Assembly: GCF_001625565.1 (NCBI RefSeq)
Contig: NZ_AUXS01000042.1
Coordinates: forward strand, 248,001 to 312,000
Direction of reading: 5' to 3'
DNA length: 64,000 bases
Source: Pseudoalteromonas luteoviolacea NCIMB 1944
GTDB taxonomy: Bacteria > Pseudomonadota > Gammaproteobacteria > Enterobacterales > Alteromonadaceae
Position 1 is the stretch's first letter. Each line of letters begins with the position of its first letter. The notes under the pieces are model-generated. The model searched no databases, was not told the DNA's origin, and saw nothing but the letters and a program-made list of their open reading frames with translations. This document shows positions 44,329 through 54,512 of this stretch, piece by piece. The position numbers and the translations under genes are program-made.

Positions 44329-45498
44329 CTAAGCATCTCTTGGTAAGCCTTTTTCTACAATCCGTATTAGTCGAGCTTTTTTCCGCTCGTCGTGTTGCTT
44401 TTTGTGTTGCTGTGCCAGTGCCCATTGAATGTGCTCTTGCACTAATTCACTAACAAGGTGTCGTTTGTTGTTAAGTGCTTCGACAATCTGCTCGTCATAG
44501 TTTGCGTTGCCAAGTCCTACAGCAAGGTTGCGTAGCCATCGCTCGTGACCTATACGTCGAATAGGGCTTCCTTCTGTATTTTTTAAAAATGTACTCTCAT
44601 CCCACGCAAATAGTTCAAGCAGGTCTCTGTCTTTTAGGGTTTTTCGAGGATGAAAATCAGCTTCTTCGGTTAGCTGGCCGAAGCGATTCCAAGGGCAGAC
44701 GAGTTGGCAGTCATCGCAGCCATAGATGCGATTGCCCAATAAGGGGCGGAATTCTTCCGGGATCGCACCTTGTAATTCAATGGTGAGGTATGAAATGCAG
44801 CGTCTTGCATCGACGACATAGGGTTCAACAATTGCGCCTGTTGGGCACAAACTGATACAGGCGTTGCACTTGCCACACCCTTCCTCAACCTTGTTGTTGT
44901 CCGGAGGCAGTGGTAAGTCGACAAAAAGCTCGCCAAGAAAAAACCAAGAACCAGCTTGTTTATGAATGAGTAAACTGTTTTTTCCTCGCCAGCCAAGGCC
45001 CGCCTTTTCGGCAATTTGTCGTTCTAACACGGGCGCTGAGTCAACAAATGGACGAAACCCATATTGGCCTACTTCTTGTTCGATCCTTTGACCTAATTTT
45101 TTTAACCGGTTTCGCAGCACTTTGTGATAATCACGACCCAAGGCATAGCGGCTTATATAGGCTGTTGTATTATTTTTAAGTGCTCGAGCAAAGCTAGCAT
45201 CCGGCGGAAGGTAGTTCATTTTTACTGATACGATGCTTTTGGTACCAGGGACCAACTCTGCGGGTCGTGCTCGTTTCATACCGTGTGCAGCCATATACTC
45301 CATTTCACCGTGATAGCCTAAATCAAGCCATCGCTGGAGTTGTTTTTCATGTTCACTCAGGTCTATATCGGTGATCCCGACCTCTGCAAATCCTAATTCT
45401 TTTCCCCAGCACTTAATTTTTTCGGCAAGTTCAGTATAGTTAATAGTAGGTATGGCTTTATTCACGGACTGTCTATTTTGCAAGGTCAATACACGCAT
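44329..45498 (-). CDS. queG: Epoxyqueuosine reductase QueG
   Basis: 389 residues. N-terminal cobalamin-binding region with IKCWGKELGFAEVGITDIDL and LDLGYHGEMEYM; two 4Fe-4S sites in CGKCNACISLCPTGAI and GCDDCQLVCPWNRF. Reduces epoxyqueuosine to queuosine in tRNA. The ATG at 45498 lies inside the divergent nnr gene; a GTG at 45465 would remove the overlap and matches usual length better. Which is used is unsettled. Confidence 0.95.
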   Translation of the reverse strand: MRVLTLQNRQSVNKAIPTINYTELAEKIKCWGKELGFAEVGITDIDLSEHEKQLQRWLDLGYHGEMEYMAAHGMKRARPAELVPGTKSIVSVKMNYLPPDASFARALKNNTTAYISRYALGRDYHKVLRNRLKKLGQRIEQEVGQYGFRPFVDSAPVLERQIAEKAGLGWRGKNSLLIHKQAGSWFFLGELFVDLPLPPDNNKVEEGCGKCNACISLCPTGAIVEPYVVDARRCISYLTIELQGAIPEEFRPLLGNRIYGCDDCQLVCPWNRFGQLTEEADFHPRKTLKDRDLLELFAWDESTFLKNTEGSPIRRIGHERWLRNLAVGLGNANYDEQIVEALNNKRHLVSELVQEHIQWALAQQHKKQHDERKKARLIRIVEKGLPRDA

Positions 45499-46956
45499 AA
45501 TTTACCACAAATTGCTTATTGCGCCCAAGAAGTAAAGCTGCATGAAGAACAAGCAGCATTAAATTCGGGTACAACGCTCAGTGAGCTGATGCAGCGAGCT
45601 GGTCACGCTTTATTTGAACTTGTACGCAATAAAGCGGTTAAAAATATTTTGATTTTCACCGGTAAAGGGAACAATGCTGGTGACGGGTTTATGCTTGCCA
45701 AGCGTTGCTTGCATGCGCAAATTAATGTCACTGTGTGCGCACTGTTTGAACCCTCCTTGCTCAAAGGAGACGCGGGGGAAGCCTATCAACTGTTTTGTCG
45801 AAGCGGAGGGCATGTCGTTGCACTGCGCTCATGTATAGGCCGAGACTTTGATGCAATCGTTGATGCCGTATTTGGGACCGGATTTAGAGGGGAGCTACCC
45901 GATCCAGTCAAAGAGGCGTTTAACCATTTCAAATCCAGTAAAGCTTGGAAACTGGCTGTCGATATTCCCAGTGGTGTAAATGGCTCGACTGCAGAAGTAG
46001 CGCCGGACAGCTTTGATGCGGATTCAACGTTGACTTTTATTGCATTAAAGCAGGGGATGCTCACGGGAAGCGCTGCAAGTTTATGTGGTGAATTACTGTT
46101 GGCGGATTTAGGTATAGCTCAAGCATTCGGCGAGTTATCTCATACTAACTGCTGTTACCCGGGGGGGAAGTACCTACACTCTCTAAAGCCAGTACGAAGC
46201 GCAGATAGTTATAAAAATCAGTGTGGTCACGTTTTATTGGTCGGCGGAGGAAAAGGGATGGCCGGAGCAATTCGGTTGGCTGCTGAAGCGTGTCTGCGTA
46301 CCGGTGCTGGATTGGTGAGTGTGGCAACTCACCCTGACAATCAAGCTGCTGTGCTGAATGGGCGATATGAATTAATGGTCCATGGCGTTTCTTTACCTAA
46401 AGAGTTAGATACCTTACTTGATAAAGCGGATGTGGTTGTAATTGGTCCAGGACTTGGCCAAGATGCTTGGGCAAAAAAAATGTATGCTGCGGTTAAAAAC
46501 TTCACGGGGTTGGTGGTTTGTGATGCGGATGGCTTGAACTTACTTGCGCAGTCTCACCTTCCATGGCATCGTGCAATATTAACTCCCCATTTTGGGGAAG
46601 CTCGGCGTTTGCTAGGTAATACCACGCTAAATATGTCAAAACGCTTTGACATGGCGGAACAATTGAGCAAGGAATATGCAGCTTGTATTGTTCTCAAAGG
46701 GCCTGGAAGTTTAATTGTTGATGGCAAACGAATAAATATTAACCGCTCAGGGTGTTCTGCAATGGCCAGTGCTGGGATGGGTGATGTATTATCTGGTATA
46801 ATCGCGGGTTTATTAGCACAGGGCCTCAGTCGTTATGAAGCGGCGACGCTTGGTGTGTATATTCATGGCCTTGCAGCAGAGCAAGCCGCTCGCGATGGGC
46901 ATCTTGGCATGCTTGCGAGTGATTTATTTGACCATATTAGAGGTATTATGGGATGA
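45478..46956 (+). CDS. nnr: Bifunctional NAD(P)H-hydrate epimerase / ADP-dependent dehydratase
   Basis: 492 residues, predicted TTG start (no nearby ATG in frame). N-terminal YjeF_N epimerase domain (GKGNNAGDGFMLAKR) to about 215; C-terminal ribokinase-like dehydratase domain (VGGGKGMAGAIRLAAEACL, ASAGMGDVLSGIIAGLLAQ). Repairs hydrated NAD(P)H. Overlaps tsaE by 4 bp. Start region overlaps the divergent queG start. Confidence 0.95.
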   Translation: MQGQYTHNLPQIAYCAQEVKLHEEQAALNSGTTLSELMQRAGHALFELVRNKAVKNILIFTGKGNNAGDGFMLAKRCLHAQINVTVCALFEPSLLKGDAGEAYQLFCRSGGHVVALRSCIGRDFDAIVDAVFGTGFRGELPDPVKEAFNHFKSSKAWKLAVDIPSGVNGSTAEVAPDSFDADSTLTFIALKQGMLTGSAASLCGELLLADLGIAQAFGELSHTNCCYPGGKYLHSLKPVRSADSYKNQCGHVLLVGGGKGMAGAIRLAAEACLRTGAGLVSVATHPDNQAAVLNGRYELMVHGVSLPKELDTLLDKADVVVIGPGLGQDAWAKKMYAAVKNFTGLVVCDADGLNLLAQSHLPWHRAILTPHFGEARRLLGNTTLNMSKRFDMAEQLSKEYAACIVLKGPGSLIVDGKRININRSGCSAMASAGMGDVLSGIIAGLLAQGLSRYEAATLGVYIHGLAAEQAARDGHLGMLASDLFDHIRGIMG

Positions 46957-47429
46957 GCCAAAACAGTACTTTAACGCTTTCTCTTAGTGATGAAGAAGCA
47001 ACCGTCGATCTTGGGCGCAGGCTTGCCTCTTCGATTATTGAGGGCGCCGTATTTTATATGCACGGTGATTTAGGTGCTGGTAAAACCACGATGACTCGGG
47101 GCATTGTGCAAGGGTTAGGGCATGCAGGTAACGTGAAGAGCCCAACTTATACACTGGTGGAACCGTACGAGTTACCTTCAAAATCGGTTTACCATTTTGA
47201 TTTATATCGACTTGGTGATCCTGAAGAGCTTGAGTTTATGGGGATCCGAGATTACTTTGCTGCAAATGCTGTGTGCATTGTAGAGTGGCCAGAAAAGGGC
47301 GAAGGATTTATTCCTAACCCAGACATTGATATTTATCTAGCTTATGAGGGTGATGCAAGAACGGTTACGCTCAAAGCGCATAGTGAACGTGGAATACAAG
47401 TATTATTAGCTATCAGTAGTTATGCGTAG
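46953..47429 (+). CDS. tsaE: tRNA t6A biosynthesis ATPase TsaE
   Basis: 158 residues with Walker A MHGDLGAGKTTMTRG and the family signature SPTYTLVEPY, YHFDLYRL and VEWPEKG. Partner of TsaB/TsaD for t6A37 in tRNA. Overlaps both nnr (4 bp) and amiB (8 bp) in the conserved order. Confidence 0.96.
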   Translation: MSQNSTLTLSLSDEEATVDLGRRLASSIIEGAVFYMHGDLGAGKTTMTRGIVQGLGHAGNVKSPTYTLVEPYELPSKSVYHFDLYRLGDPEELEFMGIRDYFAANAVCIVEWPEKGEGFIPNPDIDIYLAYEGDARTVTLKAHSERGIQVLLAISSYA

Positions 47430-48762
47430 CGTACATATCAAATATATTCATTTTATAACTATGTGTGTGCTGCTGATGTTCGCAGCACAAACAGTTGCTA
47501 AAAATACCATTAAAAATGTGCGCATTAGCCCATCAGCAGAAAGTACTCGGGTGGTATTCGATCTCACTAAAAAGCCCGATTTTAGTTACTTTGTGCTGCA
47601 AAAGCCTTTGCGTTTAGTGGTCGATTTTGAAAATACTAAACGCCTACCCAGATTACCAGCGATCCCCAAAAGCCATCGTGTTATCAATAAAATGCGCTAC
47701 AGTACACCTAAAAAGCGTACTAGCACTCGGGTCGTTTTCGAATTGAATCGACCTACAAAGCCCGTTATTTTTGCACTGGCTCCGACAGGTAAAAGTTCTG
47801 ATCGCTTGGTGGTTGATCTCTATGGTCAAAAAAAGCCAGTTGCAACCAAGTCTGCTAGTAAGAAGCGCAATGTAAAGCGTGACCGCGATATTATTATCGC
47901 CATAGATGCGGGACATGGCGGTCAAGATCCCGGGTCTATAGGACCAACGGGTACGTACGAGAAGCACATTACACTGCAAATAGCTAAAAGACTTGAACGT
48001 TTGATTAATAAGCAGCCGGGAATGAAAGCACAGCTTACACGTTCAGGTGATTATTTTCTTAAGTTAAACACCCGTACCGCAAAGGCGAGAAAAAAGCGTG
48101 CAGACTTTTTTGTTTCAATTCATGCTGATGCGTTTTCTAGCCCACGGCCCAGAGGCGCCTCAGTATGGACCTTATCGCTGCGCCGCGCTAACTCTGAAAT
48201 TGGTAAATGGTTAGAGAACAGAGAAAAGCAATCACAATTATTAGGTGGTGCTGCCGGGGTGCTCAAGGACACTGAAAATGAAAAATATCTAGCAAAAACC
48301 CTGTTAGATATGTCTATGGATCATTCCATGAAAACAGGTTTTCAAGTTGCGGAGCAAGTCGTGGGGGAGCTGCAAAAAGTTGCTAAATTACATAAAAAAA
48401 GACCACAAGCAGCAAATTTTGGTGTACTGAAATCGCCAGATATTCCCTCCATTCTTGTCGAGACCGGGTTCATTTCTAATCCGCAAGAAGAGAAACAGCT
48501 GAAAACTGCGTATCATCAACAGCGATTGGCCAATGCTGTTTTTGTTGCGATTAAGCGGTATTATCAAAAGAATCCGCCTGATGACTCTTTATTCGCACGG
48601 TTAAAAGAAAAGAAACCGTTACATCACAAGGTTAGGAGAGGCGAGTCACTAAGTGTGTTGGCTGCCAGATATGGTACAACGGTGTCAGCTTTAAAGCGGG
48701 CTAATAGATTGAAAAATAATATTTTACATATCGGTCAAGTGTTGACGATTCCAAAGGCGTAA
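47422..48762 (+). CDS. amiB: N-acetylmuramoyl-L-alanine amidase AmiB
   Basis: 446 residues: signal peptide (ends near AAQTVAK), AMIN domain (about 30-130, targeting to the septum), Amidase_3 zinc domain with IAIDAGHGGQDPGSIG, SIHADAFSS and ILVETGFISN, and one C-terminal LysM (VRRGESLSVLAARYGTTVSA). Splits septal peptidoglycan in the periplasm, normally activated by EnvC. Genes tsaE-amiB-mutL is the standard order. Confidence 0.95.
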   Translation: MRSVHIKYIHFITMCVLLMFAAQTVAKNTIKNVRISPSAESTRVVFDLTKKPDFSYFVLQKPLRLVVDFENTKRLPRLPAIPKSHRVINKMRYSTPKKRTSTRVVFELNRPTKPVIFALAPTGKSSDRLVVDLYGQKKPVATKSASKKRNVKRDRDIIIAIDAGHGGQDPGSIGPTGTYEKHITLQIAKRLERLINKQPGMKAQLTRSGDYFLKLNTRTAKARKKRADFFVSIHADAFSSPRPRGASVWTLSLRRANSEIGKWLENREKQSQLLGGAAGVLKDTENEKYLAKTLLDMSMDHSMKTGFQVAEQVVGELQKVAKLHKKRPQAANFGVLKSPDIPSILVETGFISNPQEEKQLKTAYHQQRLANAVFVAIKRYYQKNPPDDSLFARLKEKKPLHHKVRRGESLSVLAARYGTTVSALKRANRLKNNILHIGQVLTIPKA

Positions 48763-48764
48763 AA

Positions 48765-50681
48765 ATGGCAATTGAAATCTTACCAGCGCGGTTAGCTAAC
48801 CAAATCGCAGCTGGTGAAGTGGTCGAGCGACCAGCTTCTGTTGTAAAAGAACTGGTAGAAAACAGCATTGACGCTGGGGCTAACCGGATTCAAATAGAGA
48901 TTGAACGCGGCGGACACAAGCTGATCCGTATTCGAGACAATGGGTCTGGAATTAATAAAGATGAGTTAGCTTTGGCCCTATCTCGGCATGCCACCAGTAA
49001 ACTTAAGAACTTAGATGACCTTGAAGCAATTGCGTCATTGGGTTTTAGAGGGGAGGCATTGGCCTCAATAAGCTCGGTTTCGAGGTTAACGCTTAGCTCG
49101 AAACCGGCGTCTCAAGATACTGCGTGGCAAGCTTGCGCAGAGGGGCGTGATATGGCGGTACAAGTTCAGCCGACGGCACACCCTGATGGAACCACAATCG
49201 AAGTCAAAGATTTATTTTTTAATACGCCAGCACGAAGAAAGTTTCTACGCACTGAAAAAACTGAGTTTAGCCATATTGATGAACTTGTGAAAAGGATAGC
49301 GCTAAGTCGGTTTGATGTTGCAATCACGTTGACCCACAATCAAAAAGTAGTGCGACAATATCGTGCAAAACAAGATTCTCGCAGCATTGAGCGAGTGGCG
49401 CAGGTTGCAGGTAAAGTATTTCAACGCGAGGCCAGTTTCATAGAATCTGGGTATGAAGGTTTAGAGTTGTATGGCTGGGTGCTACCTATTGGCAGTAATA
49501 CCCAACCACAGTATACCTATGTAAACGGTCGAATGATGCGTGACAAGTTGATCTTGCATGCGATTAGACAGGCTTTCGAAGAGGCGACAGGGAGTCAAGA
49601 GACTCCTGGATTTGTGATTTATTTAGAGTTGGACCCTAGGCAAGTGGACGTGAACGTTCACCCCGCCAAACACGAGGTCAGATTTCATCAAGCGCGGCTG
49701 GTTCATGACTTTATTGTGCAGGCAATCAAACAAGTTGTTGAACCCAGCTCAGTGCAATTACCATATGCCGAACACGTGACCCAGATTGAACCTGAGTTGG
49801 AAATGGATAGACCAGATACTTCGCAAAGCCAAGGGGGGTTGCATCAATCATACAGGACTCCGCTTCGCCAAGAGCGTGCTCAAGTAGCAGAACCTAGTTT
49901 ATTTAGTGACCGACAATCTAATTCTGATTATCATAGCAGCACTCCTCCCTCAGGTAGAATTAACCAACCCAGTAGTTCAGCTTCTAGAATAAGCAGCGGT
50001 TCAGTGTCAGGTCATAAAAAGCAGGTTAATGTAAATCAGCTTTATCAAGCGTTCACAGCCGAGGCCCCAGAACGTCCTGTAAAACATTCGCCATCAGAAC
50101 ATAATACTTCTCAAAAAGAATCTGACACCGTTCAGGAGGTTGAGCAAACTCAGTGGATGGCATTGCCTGAAGGCGCAATTTTATTACAAAGTGACGAAGG
50201 GTTAATGCTCTCCCATGGCAGAGAGGGGCTCTGCGCTATGTGGCTGGAGCAAATAGAAACTGATGGCACGTTATTGGGCAAAGCATTGCTACTCCCAGTG
50301 CGTGTTAGTCACACTAAAGAAGAGTCGCAAGTATTAGAAAAAGTAAATTCTTGGCTGACGTTGTTAGGTTTCGAGCTGGTTTTTCAAGATGCGCATGTGA
50401 TGGTTAAAAAGTTGCCTGTCAGTTTATACAGTTTAGATGTAGCCCAGTGTGTATCGCAATTGGTTGAAACCTGCTGTGAGCAGGCAAGTCAGGTAAACGA
50501 ATTACATTTTTGGTTAGAGTGGTTGCTGAAAAATACCCCTTCAGGGTACTTCCGCTCACAGCATTTTGCTTTGGTTCGTGAAAAAATGCTAAAAAAACAG
50601 AAAAGCAGAGCAGCAATTACGGCAAAAGCCGTTAAAATAGACCCCAATTATATTTTAGATTTGTTACCAAAAGGGTATTAG
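48765..50681 (+). CDS. mutL: DNA mismatch repair protein MutL
   Basis: 638 residues. GHKL ATPase N-terminal domain (LANQIAAGEVVERPASVVKE, IRDNGSGI, LGFRGEALASI), a low-complexity Ser/Gln-rich linker at about 340-470, and a C-terminal dimerisation domain. The endonuclease motif DQHAxxER is absent, as in E. coli MutL, which relies on MutH. Starts 2 bp after amiB. Confidence 0.97.
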   Translation: MAIEILPARLANQIAAGEVVERPASVVKELVENSIDAGANRIQIEIERGGHKLIRIRDNGSGINKDELALALSRHATSKLKNLDDLEAIASLGFRGEALASISSVSRLTLSSKPASQDTAWQACAEGRDMAVQVQPTAHPDGTTIEVKDLFFNTPARRKFLRTEKTEFSHIDELVKRIALSRFDVAITLTHNQKVVRQYRAKQDSRSIERVAQVAGKVFQREASFIESGYEGLELYGWVLPIGSNTQPQYTYVNGRMMRDKLILHAIRQAFEEATGSQETPGFVIYLELDPRQVDVNVHPAKHEVRFHQARLVHDFIVQAIKQVVEPSSVQLPYAEHVTQIEPELEMDRPDTSQSQGGLHQSYRTPLRQERAQVAEPSLFSDRQSNSDYHSSTPPSGRINQPSSSASRISSGSVSGHKKQVNVNQLYQAFTAEAPERPVKHSPSEHNTSQKESDTVQEVEQTQWMALPEGAILLQSDEGLMLSHGREGLCAMWLEQIETDGTLLGKALLLPVRVSHTKEESQVLEKVNSWLTLLGFELVFQDAHVMVKKLPVSLYSLDVAQCVSQLVETCCEQASQVNELHFWLEWLLKNTPSGYFRSQHFALVREKMLKKQKSRAAITAKAVKIDPNYILDLLPKGY

Positions 50682-50682
50682 T

Positions 50683-51600
50683 TTGCAGAATAAACCCGTT
50701 ATTACGCTGATGGGGCCGACGGCTGCTGGTAAAACAGCCTTGGCCATTGAACTATGTAAGCATTTAGATACTGAGATTATCAGTGTTGATTCAGCGCTAG
50801 TATACAAAGGTATGGATGTTGGTACCGCTAAACCTGAACCCAGTGAGTTAGCACAAGCCCCTCATCACCTAATCGACTTGATCGACCCCATAGAAAGCTA
50901 CTCGGTGGCAGATTTTCGTCGTGATGCGATTGCCCTGATTGATAAACTACACGCACAGGGCAAAATCCCGGTGTTGGTTGGCGGTACAATGATGTATTTC
51001 AAAGGGCTTATTGAGGGGTTATCGCCATTGCCAGAAGCCTCCGCACAGATTCGCTCTGAATTAGAGCGTGATGCTGCAGAGCAAGGGTGGCCGGCACTTC
51101 ACGCTGAGCTGGCTAAAATTGACCCTGAGGCAGCTGAGAAAATAAGCGAAAATGATTCTCAGCGTATTAATCGGGCCTTAGAAGTGTATCGTATAACAGG
51201 CAAGCCCATGTCGTTATTGCAAAAGCAAAAACAACCAGAGCTACCTTATACTTTTTACCAATTTGCGATTGCACCTAGCGATCGTAAAGTATTACATGAA
51301 AGAATCGAGAAAAGATTTAAAATAATGCTTGATCAAGGGTTTAAAAACGAAGTTTTGACCCTATATAATCGAGATGATTTACATCCTGATTTGCCTTCAA
51401 TCCGCTGTGTTGGATATCGGCAAATGTGGGAGCATTTAAGCGGTGAATGCGATTACGATGAAATGGTATTCAAAGGTATCGCCGCTACCAGACAACTTGC
51501 AAAGCGACAGTTGACCTGGCTTCGTAGTTGGCCAAATGTAACTTGGCTAGAGACCGGAGAGCAAGAAAACTTGCAACGAATTTTAAGTTCGCTAAGCTAA
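50683..51600 (+). CDS. miaA: tRNA dimethylallyltransferase MiaA
   Basis: 305 residues, TTG start 1 bp after the mutL stop with AAAAGGG upstream. P-loop GPTAAGKTALAIEL, SVDSALVYKGMDVGTAKP, LVGGTMMYFKGL. Adds dimethylallyl to A37 of tRNAs reading UNN codons. Length normal. Confidence 0.97.
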   Translation: MQNKPVITLMGPTAAGKTALAIELCKHLDTEIISVDSALVYKGMDVGTAKPEPSELAQAPHHLIDLIDPIESYSVADFRRDAIALIDKLHAQGKIPVLVGGTMMYFKGLIEGLSPLPEASAQIRSELERDAAEQGWPALHAELAKIDPEAAEKISENDSQRINRALEVYRITGKPMSLLQKQKQPELPYTFYQFAIAPSDRKVLHERIEKRFKIMLDQGFKNEVLTLYNRDDLHPDLPSIRCVGYRQMWEHLSGECDYDEMVFKGIAATRQLAKRQLTWLRSWPNVTWLETGEQENLQRILSSLS

Positions 51601-51677
51601 TAGTAGTTGAACCGATAATTTGTTTTGTTTTATTCAACTAACTCAACATAATAACACCTAGAACGAAGGATAAGAAA

Positions 51678-51941
51678 ATGGCAAAAGGCCAATCGTTACA
51701 AGACCCGTTTTTGAATGTCTTGCGTCGTGAGCGCATTCCAGTTTCAATTTTTTTAGTTAACGGCATCAAATTACAAGGCAAAATCCAGTCTTTTGACCAA
51801 TTTGTAATTTTACTTGAAAATACAGTGAACCAGATGGTTTACAAACATGCTATCTCAACAGTTGTTCCTGCTAGAGCTGTCAATTTCCAAAATACACAAG
51901 GAAATGAAGGCGCAGAACAAAGTGAAGATGGAAATTTTTAA
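51678..51941 (+). CDS. hfq: RNA chaperone Hfq
   Basis: 87 residues. Sm1 motif (VSIFLVNGIKLQGKIQSFDQ) and Sm2 (YKHAISTVVP) are intact, with the N-terminal GQSLQDPFLN RNA-binding segment. Forms the hexamer that matches sRNAs to mRNAs. The short acidic C-terminus ends in SEDGNF. Placed between miaA and hflX as usual. Confidence 0.98.
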   Translation: MAKGQSLQDPFLNVLRRERIPVSIFLVNGIKLQGKIQSFDQFVILLENTVNQMVYKHAISTVVPARAVNFQNTQGNEGAEQSEDGNF

Positions 51942-51962
51942 TAGATATTAGGAGCATATTGC

Positions 51963-53252
51963 TTGTTTGACCGTTATGAAGCCGGCGAACAGGCAGTCTT
52001 AGTGCACATAGAGTTTCCTAATGAAGGAGATCGTGAAGATCTGCAAGAATTGGAAATGCTAGTATCTTCTGCTGGTGTTAGTAGCGTGGCGGTTGTGCAA
52101 GGCAGCCGTCAGGCACCTCACCCCAAGCTATTTGTCGGTACGGGTAAAGCAGAAGAAATTGCCGAGATTGTCAGAACTTATAAAGCAGACGTCATTATAT
52201 TTAATCACCAACTAAGTCCTTCTCAAGAAAGAAATTTAGAGCATATTTGTCGATGCCGTGTGCTAGATAGAACAACGCTTATCTTGGATATATTTGCTCA
52301 GCGAGCAAGAACGCACGAAGGTAAGTTGCAAGTTGAGTTGGCTCAGCTGAGGCATATTTCTACACGCTTGATTAGAGGGTGGACGCACTTAGAGAGGCAA
52401 AAGGGCGGGATAGGCCTGCGGGGCCCAGGTGAAACACAATTAGAAACGGACCGTCGACTACTCAGAGAACGTATAAAGAGTATTCGTAAAAGGCTGGATA
52501 AAGTCGCCGTTGTTCGAGAACAAGGACGCAGAGCGAGAAGCCGCAATGAAATACCGACAGTGTCACTAGTTGGTTATACGAATGCTGGCAAGTCCACGCT
52601 TTTCAACCGAATTACAAATTCCGATGTGTATGCAGCTGACCAACTGTTTGCAACGCTTGACCCGACGCTGCGTAAACTTGAAATTGATGATGTAGGCGCT
52701 GTAATACTGGCCGATACGGTTGGGTTTATCAGGCATTTACCTCATGATTTAGTCGCCGCATTTAAAGCGACACTGACAGAGACACGTGAAGCCGATTTGC
52801 AGCTTCATGTGGTAGATGTTGCAGATCAAAGAAGAAAAGAAAATATAGAACAGGTACAATCGGTCCTGGAAGAGATTGAGGCAGATGAAATTCCTCAACT
52901 GCTGGTCTACAACAAAATTGATTTAGTTGAGGAAATTCAACCTAAAATCGATAGAGACGAAAATGGTGTGCCGATTAGAGTATGGCTTTCAGCGCAAGCG
53001 AATGAAGGCATAGAGTTGCTCTCGCAAGCGATATCTGAATTGCTTGCGAAAAAGATGTTTTGTCATCAGCTCTTGGTGCCGCCTGCTTTTGGCAAGTTAC
53101 GTGGAGCGTTGTTTAATCTCAATGCTGTTCATAGCGAGAGCTACGATGAGCTCGGCAACTGGTTACTTGATGTGAGGTTACCTCAAGCCGACTGGGAGCG
53201 ACTGAAAAAAGAACAAGGGCCGGAAATAGAACGGTTTATTGCTCAAAATTGA
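51963..53252 (+). CDS. hflX: Ribosome-associated GTPase HflX
   Basis: 429 residues, TTG start at the family's normal N-terminus (FDRYEAGEQAVLVHI), preceded by TAGGAG. N-terminal nucleotide-binding domain, a glycine-rich GGIGLRGPGETQLETDRR linker, and a GTPase domain with GYTNAGKSTLFN, DTVGFI and YNKIDL. Splits stalled or heat-damaged ribosomes. Co-located with hfq and hflKC. Confidence 0.96.
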   Translation: MFDRYEAGEQAVLVHIEFPNEGDREDLQELEMLVSSAGVSSVAVVQGSRQAPHPKLFVGTGKAEEIAEIVRTYKADVIIFNHQLSPSQERNLEHICRCRVLDRTTLILDIFAQRARTHEGKLQVELAQLRHISTRLIRGWTHLERQKGGIGLRGPGETQLETDRRLLRERIKSIRKRLDKVAVVREQGRRARSRNEIPTVSLVGYTNAGKSTLFNRITNSDVYAADQLFATLDPTLRKLEIDDVGAVILADTVGFIRHLPHDLVAAFKATLTETREADLQLHVVDVADQRRKENIEQVQSVLEEIEADEIPQLLVYNKIDLVEEIQPKIDRDENGVPIRVWLSAQANEGIELLSQAISELLAKKMFCHQLLVPPAFGKLRGALFNLNAVHSESYDELGNWLLDVRLPQADWERLKKEQGPEIERFIAQN

Positions 53253-53343
53253 AAAAAATACTAATTCGGCCTAATTCTCTATAAGAATGCGGCAATTTTT
53301 GTTAGATTTAATTTAATTCATTTTATAACAATGGAGTATAGCT

Positions 53344-54507
53344 ATGGCCTGGAACGAACCGGGTAATAATGGCAATGATAACGACCCGTGGAAAAATCGC
53401 GGTGGACGAGATCAAGGGCCACCTGATCTGGACGAAGTATTCCGCAAGTTTAACAACAAGTTTGGCGGGATATTTGGCGGTAAGCCAGGTAACAATAAGA
53501 GTGGACTTGGCGGTGCTGGAATTACCTTCATTTTCATTATCGCTTTAATTGTATGGGCACTAAGTGGTATTTATACGGTTAAAGAAGCTGAGCGTGGTAT
53601 CGTGCTGCAATTTGGTAAATTTGACCGCATTGCTGAGCCGGGTTTACGCTGGAAAATGACGTTTATCGAGCGCGTAATTCCAATTGATATCGAAGCGGTT
53701 CGCTCACTATCAGCATCTGGTTTTATGCTGACAGAAGACGAAAACGTAGTGAGTGTTGAGTTTGAAGTGCAGTATCGTGTTGTTGATCCAACATTATATC
53801 GCTTCAGTGTAACGGATGCAGACCACAGTTTGCAGCAAGCGCTTGATAGTGCACTTCGCTATGTAGTAGGCCACTCTCGCATGGACCAAGTACTAACTAC
53901 AGGCCGTGAGCAGGTGCGTCAACGTACGTGGGATGAGCTTAACAAAATTATTGAACCGTATAACCTTGGTTTGATTGTGACGGATGTCAACTTCAAAGAC
54001 TCTCGTCCTCCTGCTGAAGTTAAAGATGCATTCGATGACGCTATTGCTGCACAAGAGGATGAAGAACGTTTCATTCGTGAGGCAGAAGCATACGCGAGAG
54101 AAATTGAGCCTCGTGCACGTGGTCAAGTGACTCGTATGACTCAAGAGGCAGAAGGTTATAAAGAGCGTATCATTTTAGAAGCTCAAGGTGAGGTGGCTCG
54201 CTTTGAAAAGTTACTACCTGAATACGCAGCAGCGAAACAAGTAACACGTGAACGTTTATACATTGAGGCGATGGAAGAAATTCTAGGTCGTAGCTCTAAA
54301 GTTATCGTTGATGTGAAAGGCGGCAATAACATGATGTATTTGCCACTTGATAAGATCATGCAGCAATCTCAATCATCTGCGCCTGTGACTCTGCCTAGCC
54401 GAAACGACATTAACCAGTTGCGTCAAACACTGGGTCAGTCTCGTAACAGCAGCGTAAACAGCAGTAATGATAGATTCTCACAAGATCGTTTTAACAGCGG
54501 GAGATAA
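53344..54507 (+). CDS. hflK: FtsH protease modulator HflK
   Basis: 387 residues. Gly/Asn-rich cytoplasmic N-terminus, one transmembrane helix at about 58-76 (ITFIFIIALIVWALSG), then a periplasmic SPFH/band-7 domain (ERGIVLQFGKFDRIAEPGL). With HflC forms the cage around FtsH. Starts with ATG and ends 5 bp before hflC. Confidence 0.96.
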   Translation: MAWNEPGNNGNDNDPWKNRGGRDQGPPDLDEVFRKFNNKFGGIFGGKPGNNKSGLGGAGITFIFIIALIVWALSGIYTVKEAERGIVLQFGKFDRIAEPGLRWKMTFIERVIPIDIEAVRSLSASGFMLTEDENVVSVEFEVQYRVVDPTLYRFSVTDADHSLQQALDSALRYVVGHSRMDQVLTTGREQVRQRTWDELNKIIEPYNLGLIVTDVNFKDSRPPAEVKDAFDDAIAAQEDEERFIREAEAYAREIEPRARGQVTRMTQEAEGYKERIILEAQGEVARFEKLLPEYAAAKQVTRERLYIEAMEEILGRSSKVIVDVKGGNNMMYLPLDKIMQQSQSSAPVTLPSRNDINQLRQTLGQSRNSSVNSSNDRFSQDRFNSGR

Positions 54508-54512
54508 TATTG

